The translations under genes and the position numbers were made by a program. A stretch of DNA of 64,000 nucleotides, from contig CAJNOL010000328.1 in assembly GCA_905250125.1 (NCBI GenBank), positions 62,001 to 126,000 of the forward strand. Direction: 5' to 3'. Origin of the DNA: Rotaria sordida (Eukaryota; Rotifera; Eurotatoria; Philodinida; Philodinidae). The notes beneath the pieces are model-generated. The model saw nothing but the letters and a program-made list of their open reading frames with translations, ran no database searches and was not told where the DNA came from. Shown here piece by piece: positions 37,987 to 49,767 of the stretch (positions are counted from its first letter, which is position 1; every line of letters begins with the position of its first letter).

Positions 37987-38670
37987 GGTCACTCTTCTAA
38001 AATGAAATTAAGATTAAATGCATGGTAAGATAGCCCAATGTCCGATCTTTCATTGATGACATGAATCTTTTATTCGATGTCTCTTCAGAATTTTAAATGA
38101 TTTCTGTTATCATCTGCTTGAAAAAACACGTTGTTTTCAGAAAAAGCAGCAAATATTTTCCGTTTTTTTGGATCGTGACACACGCAATTTTGTCTGGGTG
38201 CTCATTATAAAAATTTAATTTTTGTTGTTTGAAAGAGCATGTCAAGATACAAATCATGACAAAGTCCTTTTTCTTTTAATTATGCATTGCTATTATTATC
38301 TAAAAGACTCCTTTTATAATTAGGACGTCATTTTTTTTTGAGAAATTGAATTTTGCATCCCCTTTCTCCGCTTAAAAGAGTAGAACAATTTCAAAAATAG
38401 CACTCTATCGTGACTGTGCATCCAGACATATTTTTTCAAATGAAAAAATAAATTAAATGTATAAAATGAGGGTCGACAGAGAATTTTAGGAGCGATTTTT
38501 GATCTTTGCTTGATAAGTGTCTCTCTCAGAGGTCATGTTATAAAGCTTCAAATTTTTTAGCATCATCTCTCTAATATAGCCCCAACATATTCTAAAATTT
38601 TCAGGCGATTGAAGTGCGTATCTGGCGCGAAATTGGTTTTTTTGATGAAAGGGAGAGATGGCTTTAAATA
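37987..38670. repeat. Dispersed repeat, copy A
   Basis: Shares a series of words in the same order with 40741-41425: AAATGCATGG(T/G)AAGATAG (38016-38033 and 40817-40834), TTCTCAGAATTTT-like, GAAAGAGCATGT/GAAAGAATATGT, and CAACATATTCTAAAATTTTC / CAATATATCCTGAAAATT. Non-coding in both copies. Confidence 0.6.
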
Positions 38671-39914
38671 GCAAATTCTAAATAAATTATTCCGTGTGGT
38701 TTGATTGACAGTTCAACAGTGTTTCGATAAACTATCATCTATTTTTTATAAATGATTTACTAAGTCAATTCGAACAAAAAATTATTAGTTAAAAATGTCA
38801 TACTTGATGAGAATGATTTGACGTATATCTTGTTTCTTTTTTAAATACAAATATACGAGTTAGATAAAATAATAAAAATTTTATACTACTAAAAAGAGTT
38901 AAATTCGAAGAAGCATTGTATTTATATATCATTTTAATTCCCGGAAATGATTTACTTGTTAAGTTATCAATTTTATTTATCTACTACTTTCATTAAGTGC
39001 TTGTATAACTACATACAACGATATCTATATCTGTATCTGATCAGCATAAGATTGGCCGAATGAATCGACATATGATAAATATTAATTATGGGCAGAACAG
39101 AACTAAAGGTTCACTATTCGCCTATAATTCAAAGTTATTTTTATTCGCTATCAAAGTGAATCTATGAGATTTCAAAAATAAATAATAGGCTTCAATAGTT
39201 TGTTATTTTTTTTTCCGCTTCTGTTGAATTCTATATCATTTTTTTTTTCTATAAAAGATTTTCAAGGTTGTATATAAGCATAAAAAATACAAAATGAGAG
39301 AAAGTGTCATCATAAATCTTGTTATGAGATAGGAAAATTAAATTATTCTGTCTTCCATCTCATAGTCGATTATTTTAATTTTAAGTTGAATATTCTGAAT
39401 TTTTTAGTTTCATATTGGTAATTCCAACAATCATAATCAATTGTTTACTTTCGTTTAATTTGTGTGTAGAGTAAAATATAATAGATTTTTACTAATGACT
39501 ATTCGAATCAATATTATATTAGATATTAAAGCATTCCCAAAAGTTTTTATTTCTATAAACAATACAAGCTATTTCAAATTTTATGAAGAAAGACAGGAAT
39601 AACTTTCAAATCTAAAGAAATTGATGATTATATTTTCTATTTCGATATGGTAATTGATTATCTTATATAACGATCTAACAAAATATATATTTCACATATT
39701 TCTTGATTATCTTTTTTCTTGTCTTTTGTATGAACATATTTACATTCTTTAGCATATTAATTTTTCAATAAAAACTTCAAATTTGTTTGTTTGTTTGTTT
39801 TCTTTTTTTTCCTAGATCGTTAAAAATAAATCTGTTTATACACATATACATATATATATATAAAGATTCATTTTTATTGAAAAAATATTCATGCTTTGTA
39901 TCGCAAGAACATGG

Positions 39915-42232
39915 CTAGAAATTCATATTCATCTGCATAAGTTGAATAAGTTGTCCATGATCATCTCTATTTTGTATTATTTCAATCATTTCAGCTTCAA
40001 TTATTTGTCTATGAAGAAAATTTTGTATAAATCTGACTGAAAATATTATAGCATCATTATAACCTAAACGATATATCATATATTTCCATAATATTGTTAA
40101 ACAATAATTTTGACTTAAAAGAAGATTTTTTGGTACAGGATCAAAATCATTTGAATTATATTGTTTTTTTACAATTAATGGTGATATTCGTGATGATAAT
40201 GCAAGTACAATAACAAATTGTTTCATTATAAGTGGATCATTGGGTGAAAGTGTTTGAAATGTATTTAAAATTTTTTCCAAACGATAAATAATTACTTCAG
40301 AAAAAACAGATTCAATTACTAATTGATCATATTCCCATGGAAAATTTTCTAATATTTTTAATTTCATTAATTCACTTGCATTTACTGATGCTAAACATGA
40401 AAAATTATCTTTAATATAATGATAATGATTTTCTAATGATAATTGAAGTATACCAAGTTGAAGAATATGTTTAATAAATGAAGCAATAATAAAAGTATAT
40501 TTATATTTAAGATCAACTATACGTTGTAATTTAAGACGTGATCGATATGGTTGTTTAGGTGGTATAAGTGGAATTGTTTTATGAGACTCGATAAATTTTT
40601 GAATACAATGTTGTTCATAAGATGTTCGAATATTTGTTAAGAAATTCCAATCATCAAATGAAAGAGATAATTGATCATGTTCAGATAATAAATCGATCTA
40701 AATAATAAATAAAAAGATTCTTTAAAATGAGATTTTTTGTTTTTTTAATTAAGGCTCTCCGACCTTCCACTCAAAAAATAAAATCAATTTTCATCAGAAA
40801 AAATCGTTATAAAGATAAATGCATGGGAAGATAGTCTGAGCTTTGATCTTTTATATTCTTTTTAATTTGGCATCGCCTTCTTTCTCAGAATTTTTGATGA
40901 TTTCTATTCTCTGAAAAACAGGAAAATAGTTTTCGTTTTTTCTTTGTTTACAATTTTTGATCCCACATCTCAGAATTGTCTGAGAAGCTTTAATGTAATC
41001 AATTGCTTTGTTTTTTTGTTGTTGTTTGAAAGAATATGTGAAGTTGCAGTGTCTAGTAGAACCCTTTTTTATTATTACATAGAAAACCACTTTTATAAAT
41101 GCATGACCATTTCTTGAGAATTTTTCAAGGTATTGAACTTGTCAACCTTTTTTCTACACATAAAAAGTAAGAGTTCAAAAAAATAATGTTTTGACATGCA
41201 CTTTCAAACAGGAAAAAAAATTAATTTTATAGAATAAAGGTTCGCAGAGAATTTTGCATTGCCAAATGACCTATTTTTCGCCCTTGTTTGTTGAATATCT
41301 CTCGAAAACATTATGATATAACGCTGAAAATTTTAACATAGCTTATCCACTAGAATCCCAATATATCCTGAAAATTGCATGTGTTTTAAATGCACCCGAT
41401 CTAAGATGGATTTTTGAGAGACGAAACTTAACTTACCACCGTTGTTGATCTTAATGATTGATATTGTAATCTATTTGTTATTGCTGCAGATGAAGCATGA
41501 CTAATTGCAACTAAACTACGAATGAGTTCTTTTTTCATGCCTTGTTGAAAACATTTTTTAAGACGACAAGCTGAACAATGTCGTCTTGTTGTTGATGTTA
41601 TTTCACATGAACCTGATATTCGACATGTAAAAATAAGCTTAAAAAGAAATACATAAATAAGATTTTATTATGAATAAATTAAAATAAATATTTTTAACAC
41701 ATTACATGATCATTATAAGCATTCCGACGAAAAAATGCTAAAAGAAACCAAATTAATTATAATCAATTTTTTTTATAAATTATTTTTAGAACAATTTTGC
41801 ACTTTACTTTACTCTATATTTTTTAAGGGCATATGTAAAAAAAAAACACATATAAAATACTACGTCGTTTCTAAATATATAGCTTTCTAATTCAGTATAG
41901 CATATCGTTTAGCAATAAAGACAATACAATACAAAACAAAAACTTGTTTTTCTTTTTCTTTAACAACTATATATACGTATATTCAAAAATAAGAAGAATA
42001 AAAATAAAAAAAAGAAGCCTAAATATCAATACCTTTGCATGATAAACATGTCATTGCATCAAAATTTCTTCCTAGAATCCATGGCAAAAATACATGTAAG
42101 ATTATAAGACAATAACAAAAACAGAAATATTATACCAATAGCTAGAGCACCACAAACAGCACATAAAGCACGTGAATGGACTAGTTGACATGTAGTAACA
42201 TCGTTGGTTGTTTGTAATGGGTCACTTTCCAT
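39915..42232 (-). CDS. Nuclear hormone receptor, atypical P-box
   Basis: Five exons, 383 aa: 42136-42232, 42033-42071, 41706-41737, 41437-41637, 39915-40697. Residues 24-85 form a complete two-zinc-finger DNA-binding domain: Cys24/27/41/44 and Cys61/67/77/80, with family spacing C-2-C-13-C-2-C and C-5-C-9-C-2-C, and CRLKKCFQQGMKKE as C-terminal extension. The P-box is CLSCKAF instead of the usual CEGCKGF/S, so target choice is probably unusual. The fingers are split by introns inside the DBD, giving very small exons (39 and 32 nt). The rest (~120-383) is an all-helical, poorly conserved ligand-binding-domain-like region. The DBD is convincing; subfamily is not assignable by eye. Intron 4 holds a dispersed repeat copy. 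Confidence 0.88.
40741..41425. repeat. Dispersed repeat, copy B, in the nuclear-receptor intron
   Basis: Occupies almost all of intron 4 (40698-41436). Same-order word matches with 37987-38670 over about 680 bp, roughly 60-70% similar by eye. This explains why the intron is ten times longer than its neighbours. Confidence 0.6.
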
Positions 42233-44093
42233 GTAACGTTTTAATAAAATGATTGTTTCTTTTTTTGATACAAGACGTTTTTCTTTTTTTTATCTTCCTG
42301 TCTAATTCAGTAAATGCACTCGCAATGCACTGAAAAGGGTACATGGTCGATAACAGATTTTTCTCTTTCTTTTTCTTCTCTTTCTGTTTCTTCACAAATC
42401 TCCATTTCTTTTGATATGTTGTCTTGCAAACTAGTAAATGGTAGTTACTTTTTTCTTTTCTTTTCTTTTCATTTTATATATGACCTTGCGTAGCTGAACT
42501 TAATAAATATTGATAATAATAATAGTAATAAAAAAGAAAAACAACACTTTCTAATTCTTCATAAAAACTTAAAATTATTTATATATTCTTCGAGGATTGA
42601 ATTGAAAAATAATGAATTTAGAATAAACAATAAAACATATTCAAATATATTTTCTACTAATATTGCAAAAATTTAAAGTAATCTAGTTCATTTTTGACAG
42701 TAAAACTACATGACATGTATTATTGTCATTTTATTATATTAATGAATCTATATTTAGAAACTTATTATTAGTTGCATTCAATTCATCTATCATTAATATC
42801 CATTTTGCTTATAAATAAAAAAAAATGACTAGTCTACGAATTCTTATAAATGTTAATTATATTGAAAACACATTTTTTTCATTCGAAATGAGATTATAGA
42901 TAGAGATTTAGAAAATTGTTGTTAATTTTCGAAGAGATTCTATAGAAATAAATAAAGAAAGAAAAAATTATTCGAAAATTTATACTTGTTCGGACATGAA
43001 ATTTTCTTTTTCAAAATATTTACTCCTACAATTTCAAATAAGCGAACTGCATGAAACCAATAGTCACATTTGTGTGAATTTTTTTTTATTTACAATTACA
43101 GCCTATCGTAAATGTAAATGTTGCCATGCTCAGTGCACTATTCATGATTGAATGTAATGACAAATTTTGCAGTTATTTACGAGTCGAAAAGTCAAAAGAG
43201 GAAAACTCTTTTTGAAAATTCTCTATATAATAATTTAAAGAATAGTTCATTCATTACAATGTTTTATTTAGATTTTCACTTCTAGAAAGGTGATTTAAAC
43301 CTTCAGAAGGATAAATATCTATTTTTTCGAGCATAGATACATAGTTATAATAATCATAAACTCAGAAAGAACCTATCCAATCTTCAGATAGATAATGCCT
43401 TTTCGAATTCTTCATTGAATAAAACACTGATTTGTTGAGTAAAAATAAATAATAATTAATAAAAAAAATTATGACACATTACATAAATAAAAATTTTAAA
43501 TTTCATTTTGTTGCAGTTTTATGATGAATTAAACTATTTTAATCAAATAGGAAAAAGGAAAAAAAATAGCAGATGTGATGTGTTTTGGTTAAGGATACTG
43601 CCCCTTTTCCGGGATTTCTGAAGAACGACTCATCAGAAAAAATTATCATAGACTCAAAACTTCCGGATGCTGTTTTCTATGCGATATTGGGATCACAATG
43701 ACTTCGATTTTCGCCCTCCTTTCTCCAAACAGCTATGTTTGATCGAGCTGAAAATTTTTTATAGATACTAAATGTTGTTTTGGGTGGATATTCTTTTTTA
43801 TTCTCTTTTTAGTTTTTTTCCTTTGAATAAATAACATATTGTTACGAATGTCCGTGTCAGGTGCCGGCAAATTAAAAAAATTTTTTTTTTCGTTCGATTA
43901 AATATGATTTTATAGAATTTCGTTGAAAATATTTTTTTCTGACTGAATGTACAAAACTGAGAATAGAAATGTTATTCAATTAGACATAAAGTTCATCGAG
44001 TTGAGAAAGTTTTCTCTGGTATAGATAAACGCAACATACTTCATAACATTCACAACACTAAGTATTTTTGTAGGTTTATCTCAACTTTTGTAA

Positions 44094-44705
44094 TATGAGA
44101 TACGATCAAGAATCTTATGTTATTAGAGTCGTTTGATTGTAAGCTTTTAACATATTCATATAATGTTCAGACTTTGTTTTCTTATTAACACAATTGACAT
44201 TTTTCTAGTTATGACACAGTAAAAAGAAAGAAACTTATCAAAATATTGCTTTTAGTGAGCAGGTTCTATTATTATATCTTAATGTCAGAGAGACATAAAT
44301 GCTATTTTTAGAATTAACAAACACGTACTACGTCTAACCAAATATTTTGTAATGAAAGATATTTTTTCCCACAAAAGAAAGATGTGTTGTTCTTCAGTAA
44401 TGTCTTTTTTTTATCAAGTTTTGCTTATGATCTCCAGAGATACATTTGTTATAAAAAATATATTTTATCAAACATAGTACGTTTTTCTTAATTCCGGAAA
44501 TGGCATTTGTATAGCCCTAAAACGTAAAGCTATAATAATAGAAACTTCTGGTTTCTTGATAAGTTTTCTCATTTTTCCTGTGTCATAATCAGAAAACTGT
44601 CAGTTGTGTCAGCAAGAAAACAAAATCTAACGACTATATAAATACGTTAAGAGCTTGCAATCGAGCGATTATAACAACATACGACACTTGATCTTATCTC
44701 TGCTA
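44094..44705. repeat. Long imperfect inverted repeat
   Basis: Arms of ~190 bp: GAGATACGATCAAG (about 44097) pairs with the complement of TTGATCTTATCTC (about 44690), and GTTATGACACAGTAAAAA (about 44209) with the complement of TTTTTCCTGTGTCATAAT (about 44573). ACTTTGTTTTCTTATTAACA also has a clear partner. Spacer about 230 bp. Confidence 0.65.
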
Positions 44706-44708
44706 CAC

Positions 44709-44712
<4 letters not shown>

Positions 44713-44740
<28 letters not shown>
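44713..44740. repeat. (GA)n microsatellite
   Basis: About fourteen consecutive GA units, located at the outer edge of the foldback ending at 44705. Confidence 0.85.
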
Positions 44741-46774
44741 GCTTAGTAGCAATAAATACCATGAAGTACGTTAGGATTATCTATAACAAACAAAGTATTC
44801 TTAACTCGATGAACTCTAAATCTAATAGAAGACGATTTTTCCTATGTTGAATCAAAATAAAATGTTTTTCAAAGAATTGTATCGAATAAATAGAATTGAA
44901 ATCACATGATTTCTATAGAAAAAAGTGAAGTCATAATTATTTATACTACTTTATTAATCGTTTGAATTCTTTAAAGTTTGTCTCAGTTAACCAGAAATTA
45001 TATCGCCATGTAAACTAAATATTTGTGACTAGCTAGTCGATTTCTATCAAACTACATTTAATCGAACGACAAAAAAAAGAAAATTTCACTCGAATTTTTT
45101 ACATTCCTACACTTGAACTTTACTAATAAAAATGAGATACTTGCGAATATTTATTATTTAGTATCATTATATAGAAATTTTGTTAATATTCTTCTATTAC
45201 AAAAAAAATCTAAAAGTTATACGATGGAGTAATTGATCCATTGCAAGATATTTGTTTTTTATAAATACATCTGCTTGAATTATTTTGTTTGTCAAATGAT
45301 AGGCCACGAAGAATATGATATATTTAGAATTTGATAGATTCACTTTTGGAAGACACAACAGAAAAATATCAACATTTTCAAACTCATCCATTGAAACCAA
45401 TATAGCTGATCTAACGACTTTATTTCGATAATATTAAAATGAATAAATAACAATTTTTAAAAAGATACCAGAAATATAGAAAAAATAAAAAATGTACTTT
45501 TGTACATCTTCTCGCACACAGTTGAAAGTTTAATAGTATTTTGAGTATATTACGCATTTAAAAACCTAGAGTAAAAAATCTAGATCATATTTATGTCATG
45601 TCTACTTAGTTGAAAAGAGAATATTAATTCTTCTAGTTGACAGATATGAATGTCTTTTTTCTCGCATAGAAATTATTATTCTTCTCTCATATCTTAAGTT
45701 CAGTACAATTTAATCTATGAACTATTTAAAAACAAATACAATAATCTGTAAAAGAAATTCATAAATCAAGTACCTTGAATATATTATTCAGGGTATAAAA
45801 TTATTTGAAACAATATTAAAAAAAAATAATAGCATTTGATTGAATAACATCCTTAATTGATTACAAAAAGAAAAAAAACAATGACACATTTTAATAAATT
45901 AACAAAAACAATTTTCCACACGAAAACACTTATGTATAAGACTTAAAATAAAAGTGTGTTATCAAAGTACATTGTTTTATTTTCTAAAAACTAAATACTT
46001 TATCACTTCATATTCACTTACTTTCAATTTTGCACTCAATGGTATAGTAAATAATAAGCGTCGCAAAATGATAAGCATGTTTACACATCCTTGTTTCAGA
46101 TTACTTGAAGTTTAATAAAAACAAAAATGCAAACATTATTTCATTATATTAAATATATTCATGTTGAGAAAAGAATAATAATTTCATCAGGAATTTTACT
46201 TTTACATGTATTATCACAAGAAGAATGTATTATCTAGTATATACCAATAGACTCCGACATCGTATAAATATATACGTTTGTAATTTTTTATGTATGTTAC
46301 GATATACTGATATTTTTCTTTGATAAATATTATTTATATTTCAAGAAAAATTAATAATAGATGATAAATGAATTTATTTTATTTGTACTCTAGATTTATT
46401 ATTTAAATATTTAAATCTATAACGTTATTCGTTGAATGCAACAACACATCTGATTGACTCTCTATACGATTTAAAATATTAGAAATTTTTCTAAAGATAC
46501 TTTGAGAATATTTCTACCATAAAAAGAAAACATGCATCGTTAAATTGAGAGTAAATTAATATAATGTTTTTGTTATAAGACAATAAAAACAAAAAGATGT
46601 CTAAAAGTAGTAAGATTATAAATAGGTATTGCTATTTTCTTATAAATGATTGCGGTTCATTTTTAACAGAAAGTCATTTCTCATGAAATGAATGATTTAT
46701 TCTTAATAATGATATTCATTTTCATGATACTCAACTATTTATATGAATATATATATATACAGACAAAATCAGTT

Positions 46775-47030
46775 TGTTAAGTCATGTACGTATATCTTGG
46801 TTGCTGAAAGATAAGCGTAACATATGTTAAAGTAAATGAAACTTTACATATGACATTTAATGCCACATAGATACAAAAGAACATTTTTGATAACAGATTA
46901 TCACGTTAATGTAAACATGTTTGCTTTATAGACATTACTCAGTGTTGCTGACGGCGAAAAATAAATTAATACAATCCTATACAAAATAATCATCAATAAA
47001 AGTATTTCTGATGGATTAATACTAAGTTGA
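46775..47030 (-). pseudogene. Degenerate GPCR fragment (TM5 end to TM6)
   Basis: Read on the minus strand it aligns with the intact receptor at 48793-49767 from the end of TM5 through intracellular loop 3 and TM6. Shared words include MxIxQ before the RDN motif, the KM-F--YVA start of TM6, and an IC-(I/V)-(P/S)F core. DNA identity is highest around TTTATAACAGATTATCACGTTA-like sequence (about 46885-46920). It has two in-frame stops (one just before VMSIKQ, one just before RDN), a codon-sized insertion and a frameshift near 46965. The flanking TMs are gone or unrecognisable. A decayed paralogue produced by local duplication is the simplest explanation. Confidence 0.7.
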
Positions 47031-47361
47031 CTTTCAAGTCATAGAGGAAGTACAAATATATATAGAGAACAAGAAGATCAGTCGCAGAGAATATTCGAAT
47101 ATAGAATGAATGTGAATTTATTCTTAATAATTTTTCAATATAAGAAGAGAATTTAATTGATTATAGTATCAATGGTTTCAACAAATGATCAATACTAATT
47201 GTGAATTCAAAAAATAAATAGCGTCTGATATACCTGTTTTTTTCTTCGAGTGATAATTAATCACAAATGAAACTAATGCTATCTTTTTTTTTTCACTTAA
47301 ATGAACATTTTCATAGAACCTTGGGACACGCATATATATATATATTGTCAGGAATTCATAA

Positions 47362-47757
47362 GTAAACTATGATGACAAGATCTCTAAAAAATAGAAAAAC
47401 AATAGTTTTCAGGTCTCAGAAGACTTTGTTGGAAGTATTTTTTAACAATGCGATTTTAAAGCGTACAATATTGTAAATGAAATCATGCGTCGTCGCATTT
47501 TTTACGACCTTCCCTTGAACTTTTAAGGTATGATAAAAAGCAAAATTTATGAAAAAAATCGACTAAAAAACGTCTTTTTTTTTCATTTTTGTGAAGTTTT
47601 CAAGGGAAGGTCGTAGAAAATGCGGTGACACCTTATTTTATTTAAAATTTTGTGCACTTTAAAATGGTATTATTAAAAAATACCTCGAACAAAGTCTTCT
47701 TGAATCTGAAAACTATCGTGTTCTGTATTATAGAGACTTTACCAATCATAGATCATC
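47362..47757. repeat. Well-preserved inverted repeat (hairpin element)
   Basis: Arms of ~170 bp around a ~50-bp spacer. TTTTCAGGTCTCAGAAGACT (47406) pairs with the complement ending near 47712, and TACGACCTTCCCTTGAA (about 47507) pairs with TTCAAGGGAAGGTCGTA (about 47597). Pairing continues outward to AAACTATGAT / ATCATAGAT. One of the less diverged foldbacks here. Confidence 0.8.
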
Positions 47758-48792
47758 TGTGAAATTTTGCTATAGAATACATTAGATAGAAAACTTCATT
47801 AGCTATTAAAATCACTGTGTGGATTCGAACTAAGTACTTGAGATTATACACATCAAAAATAGGTTGTTATTAAATTTTCTTTCGCCATCTTTCAATGTGT
47901 GTGCTAGATCTTTCAAATAGCTAAAAGAAGAATATACAATTTTTATACTAATTCAATTTGCATGAATGATTTTTTTTTTATGTAAAAAATAAACTTTTAA
48001 AGTGCTTTCTAAAAATTCACTCATATGTTCAATAATTTTAATTCCAAATAAAGCAGAATTTATTATTTAGTTTTAAATAAGTTATTGCATTTATTATTTT
48101 ATTTTTCTTGAAAAATAATCAAAATCTATTAATAGAATCGATGAAGACAGGTTGAGATATGATTCATTATTGTTTATCTACTTTGTTTATAATCTTCTCT
48201 TAATTTGTCATTATGAAAAGTAACCAAATGCGTCAGATTTTTTTTCCTTCACATTCTTACTAAATTCAATCTAATTCATATGACCTTTTATCGTAATATC
48301 AGATTTCAGTCATATCATCCTAATAAGTGTTAATGGTCGATAATAGTGAATAATAAAGATAGCGTGTACTTTAAACTCTTTTGAAAAAATACTTATTTAT
48401 GAAAAACAATGATATTGTTTTTGATTTCTAAAACAGAGAATGAATCAATTCAATTCTTTTTTCATCAAAAAGAACAACAGAATACAACAATAACTTTCAA
48501 AATGATGCAATAGCATTCTCATAGACAAAATTTTATTAAAAAACAGAATCGTCAATTACAATACGAACTCTATTTTTAACATAATAAGAACTACATTTAA
48601 AGCATTACAAATATCGCACATCTTATAAAATCGTCTAGAATCTTTGAATTCTCTTATAAATTTTCTTTACCAATATGATATAGAGAGCATAGTGCATTTG
48701 AATTACAACAATTTATTTTTGTAAATAATACGCATACATAAAAAAAAAAGTGAACATGTTTTAACAGTTTGTTTAGATGTTTATTTATTGTA

Positions 48793-49767
48793 TTATGTTC
48801 TTTTCAAGTATGAATTATCAATCATTTGAAGTCTTGGTTGATTATTGTTCATATGAATCTTTCTACGAAGTCGATTATAAATATCTTTAATCAAAGAATA
48901 TAATTCACGTCGATACAATGGAGTACCAAGTGTATAAACATAAAAACTTGTTGAAAAATTTACATTGAATAATAAAACAAATAAACGAAATAATGAAGTT
49001 ATTTTAGATGATGGTGTTGGTAACTGATATACAGCAATAATCAGTACAATACTAAATGGAATTGTACATATTAAATGAGATGCTACATAGAGAAAGAGCA
49101 TTTTTAATAACTGATTATCACGTTGACGTAAACGTGCTTGATTAATAGGCATTATTCGACGTCGTCGTCGACGAAGAAAAATCAATGTAATAACACATAA
49201 AACTATCATTAGAAAAGGAGGCATAAAGCCTAAGAATATAACGAGAAATATAGCATATACTCGGACATATAGTGTATCGACTATGGTACAAATTGAAAAT
49301 GTTGGTTGAGAAACTAACACATACCAAATAGGAATATGAAGATAAGCAACAAAAACAAATATAGCCATACAAGGAATAAGATATTGTGCAATACGAATTG
49401 TTGCAATTCGTCGTAATCGAACATTTGTTGAACTTGTACATAAACGATCAAAGCAAGCCAAAACAACAAGATATGGTGATAAAGTATAAAGACCAGTTTG
49501 TATATATGTTTTAGTTTTACAATACCAATCAGATGTTTTTGTTGGATCAAATCCATATTGATCAACAAGCCATTGAAGAAGTACATAAATATAAAGTACA
49601 AGTAGATCATTACATGAAAGTGCTCGAAAATATAATGAACATGATGTAGCTCGTAATGATTTTCGAGAAAAAAATAATATTTGATTGATTATAACACCCA
49701 ATGTTCCTAAAATGATCATTGGTGGTTGAGTATATCGACTTATTTGATAATACACTGAGTCTGCCAT
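48793..49767 (-). CDS. Rhodopsin-like orphan GPCR, intronless
   Basis: Single exon, 324 aa. Seven hydrophobic segments are visible (about residues 15-36, 48-68, 87-112, 129-150, 171-196, 222-245, 258-280). The TM3 Cys (Cys83, in DWYCKTKTY) and an extracellular loop 2 Cys (SICTIV) can form the conserved disulfide. The DRY position reads FDR, TM6 keeps a Pro (CTIPFS), and the NPxxY region of TM7 is degenerate (FSTSFYVYTLGTPLYRREL). Loop 3 is very basic (six consecutive Arg). This pattern is typical of the large lineage-specific orphan receptor sets of rotifers, probably chemosensory or peptide receptors. Ligand unknown. A decayed relative lies 1.8 kb downstream on the same strand. Confidence 0.88.
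   Translation of the reverse strand: MADSVYYQISRYTQPPMIILGTLGVIINQILFFSRKSLRATSCSLYFRALSCNDLLVLYIYVLLQWLVDQYGFDPTKTSDWYCKTKTYIQTGLYTLSPYLVVLACFDRLCTSSTNVRLRRIATIRIAQYLIPCMAIFVFVAYLHIPIWYVLVSQPTFSICTIVDTLYVRVYAIFLVIFLGFMPPFLMIVLCVITLIFLRRRRRRIMPINQARLRQRDNQLLKMLFLYVASHLICTIPFSIVLIIAVYQLPTPSSKITSLFRLFVLLFNVNFSTSFYVYTLGTPLYRRELYSLIKDIYNRLRRKIHMNNNQPRLQMIDNSYLKRT

Larger units (their letters stand above)
36443..39914. other. Intergenic upstream of SEL1L3, with repeats
   Basis: 3.5 kb without a convincing exon. It contains a foldback (about 37235-37575) and one copy of a ~680-bp dispersed repeat (about 37987-38670). The segment 38700-39880 is simple AT-rich DNA, including a TTTG run at about 39783-39800. 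Confidence 0.5.
42233..48792. other. Gene-poor 6.5-kb region
   Basis: No intact exon recognised. It holds the nuclear-receptor promoter (left end), a foldback (44094-44705), a (GA)n microsatellite (about 44713-44740), a GPCR pseudogene fragment (about 46775-47030) and another foldback (47362-47757). The remainder, including 42500-43550 and 44760-46740, is AT-rich DNA in which I see nothing. Confidence 0.5.

Noticed and set aside
47815-47850. GGATTCGAACTAAG resembles a reversed tRNA B box
   Set aside because: No matching A box, acceptor stem or anticodon arm nearby on the minus strand.
49142-49610. Two ~98-codon minus-strand frames
   Set aside because: Out-of-frame shadows of the intronless GPCR.
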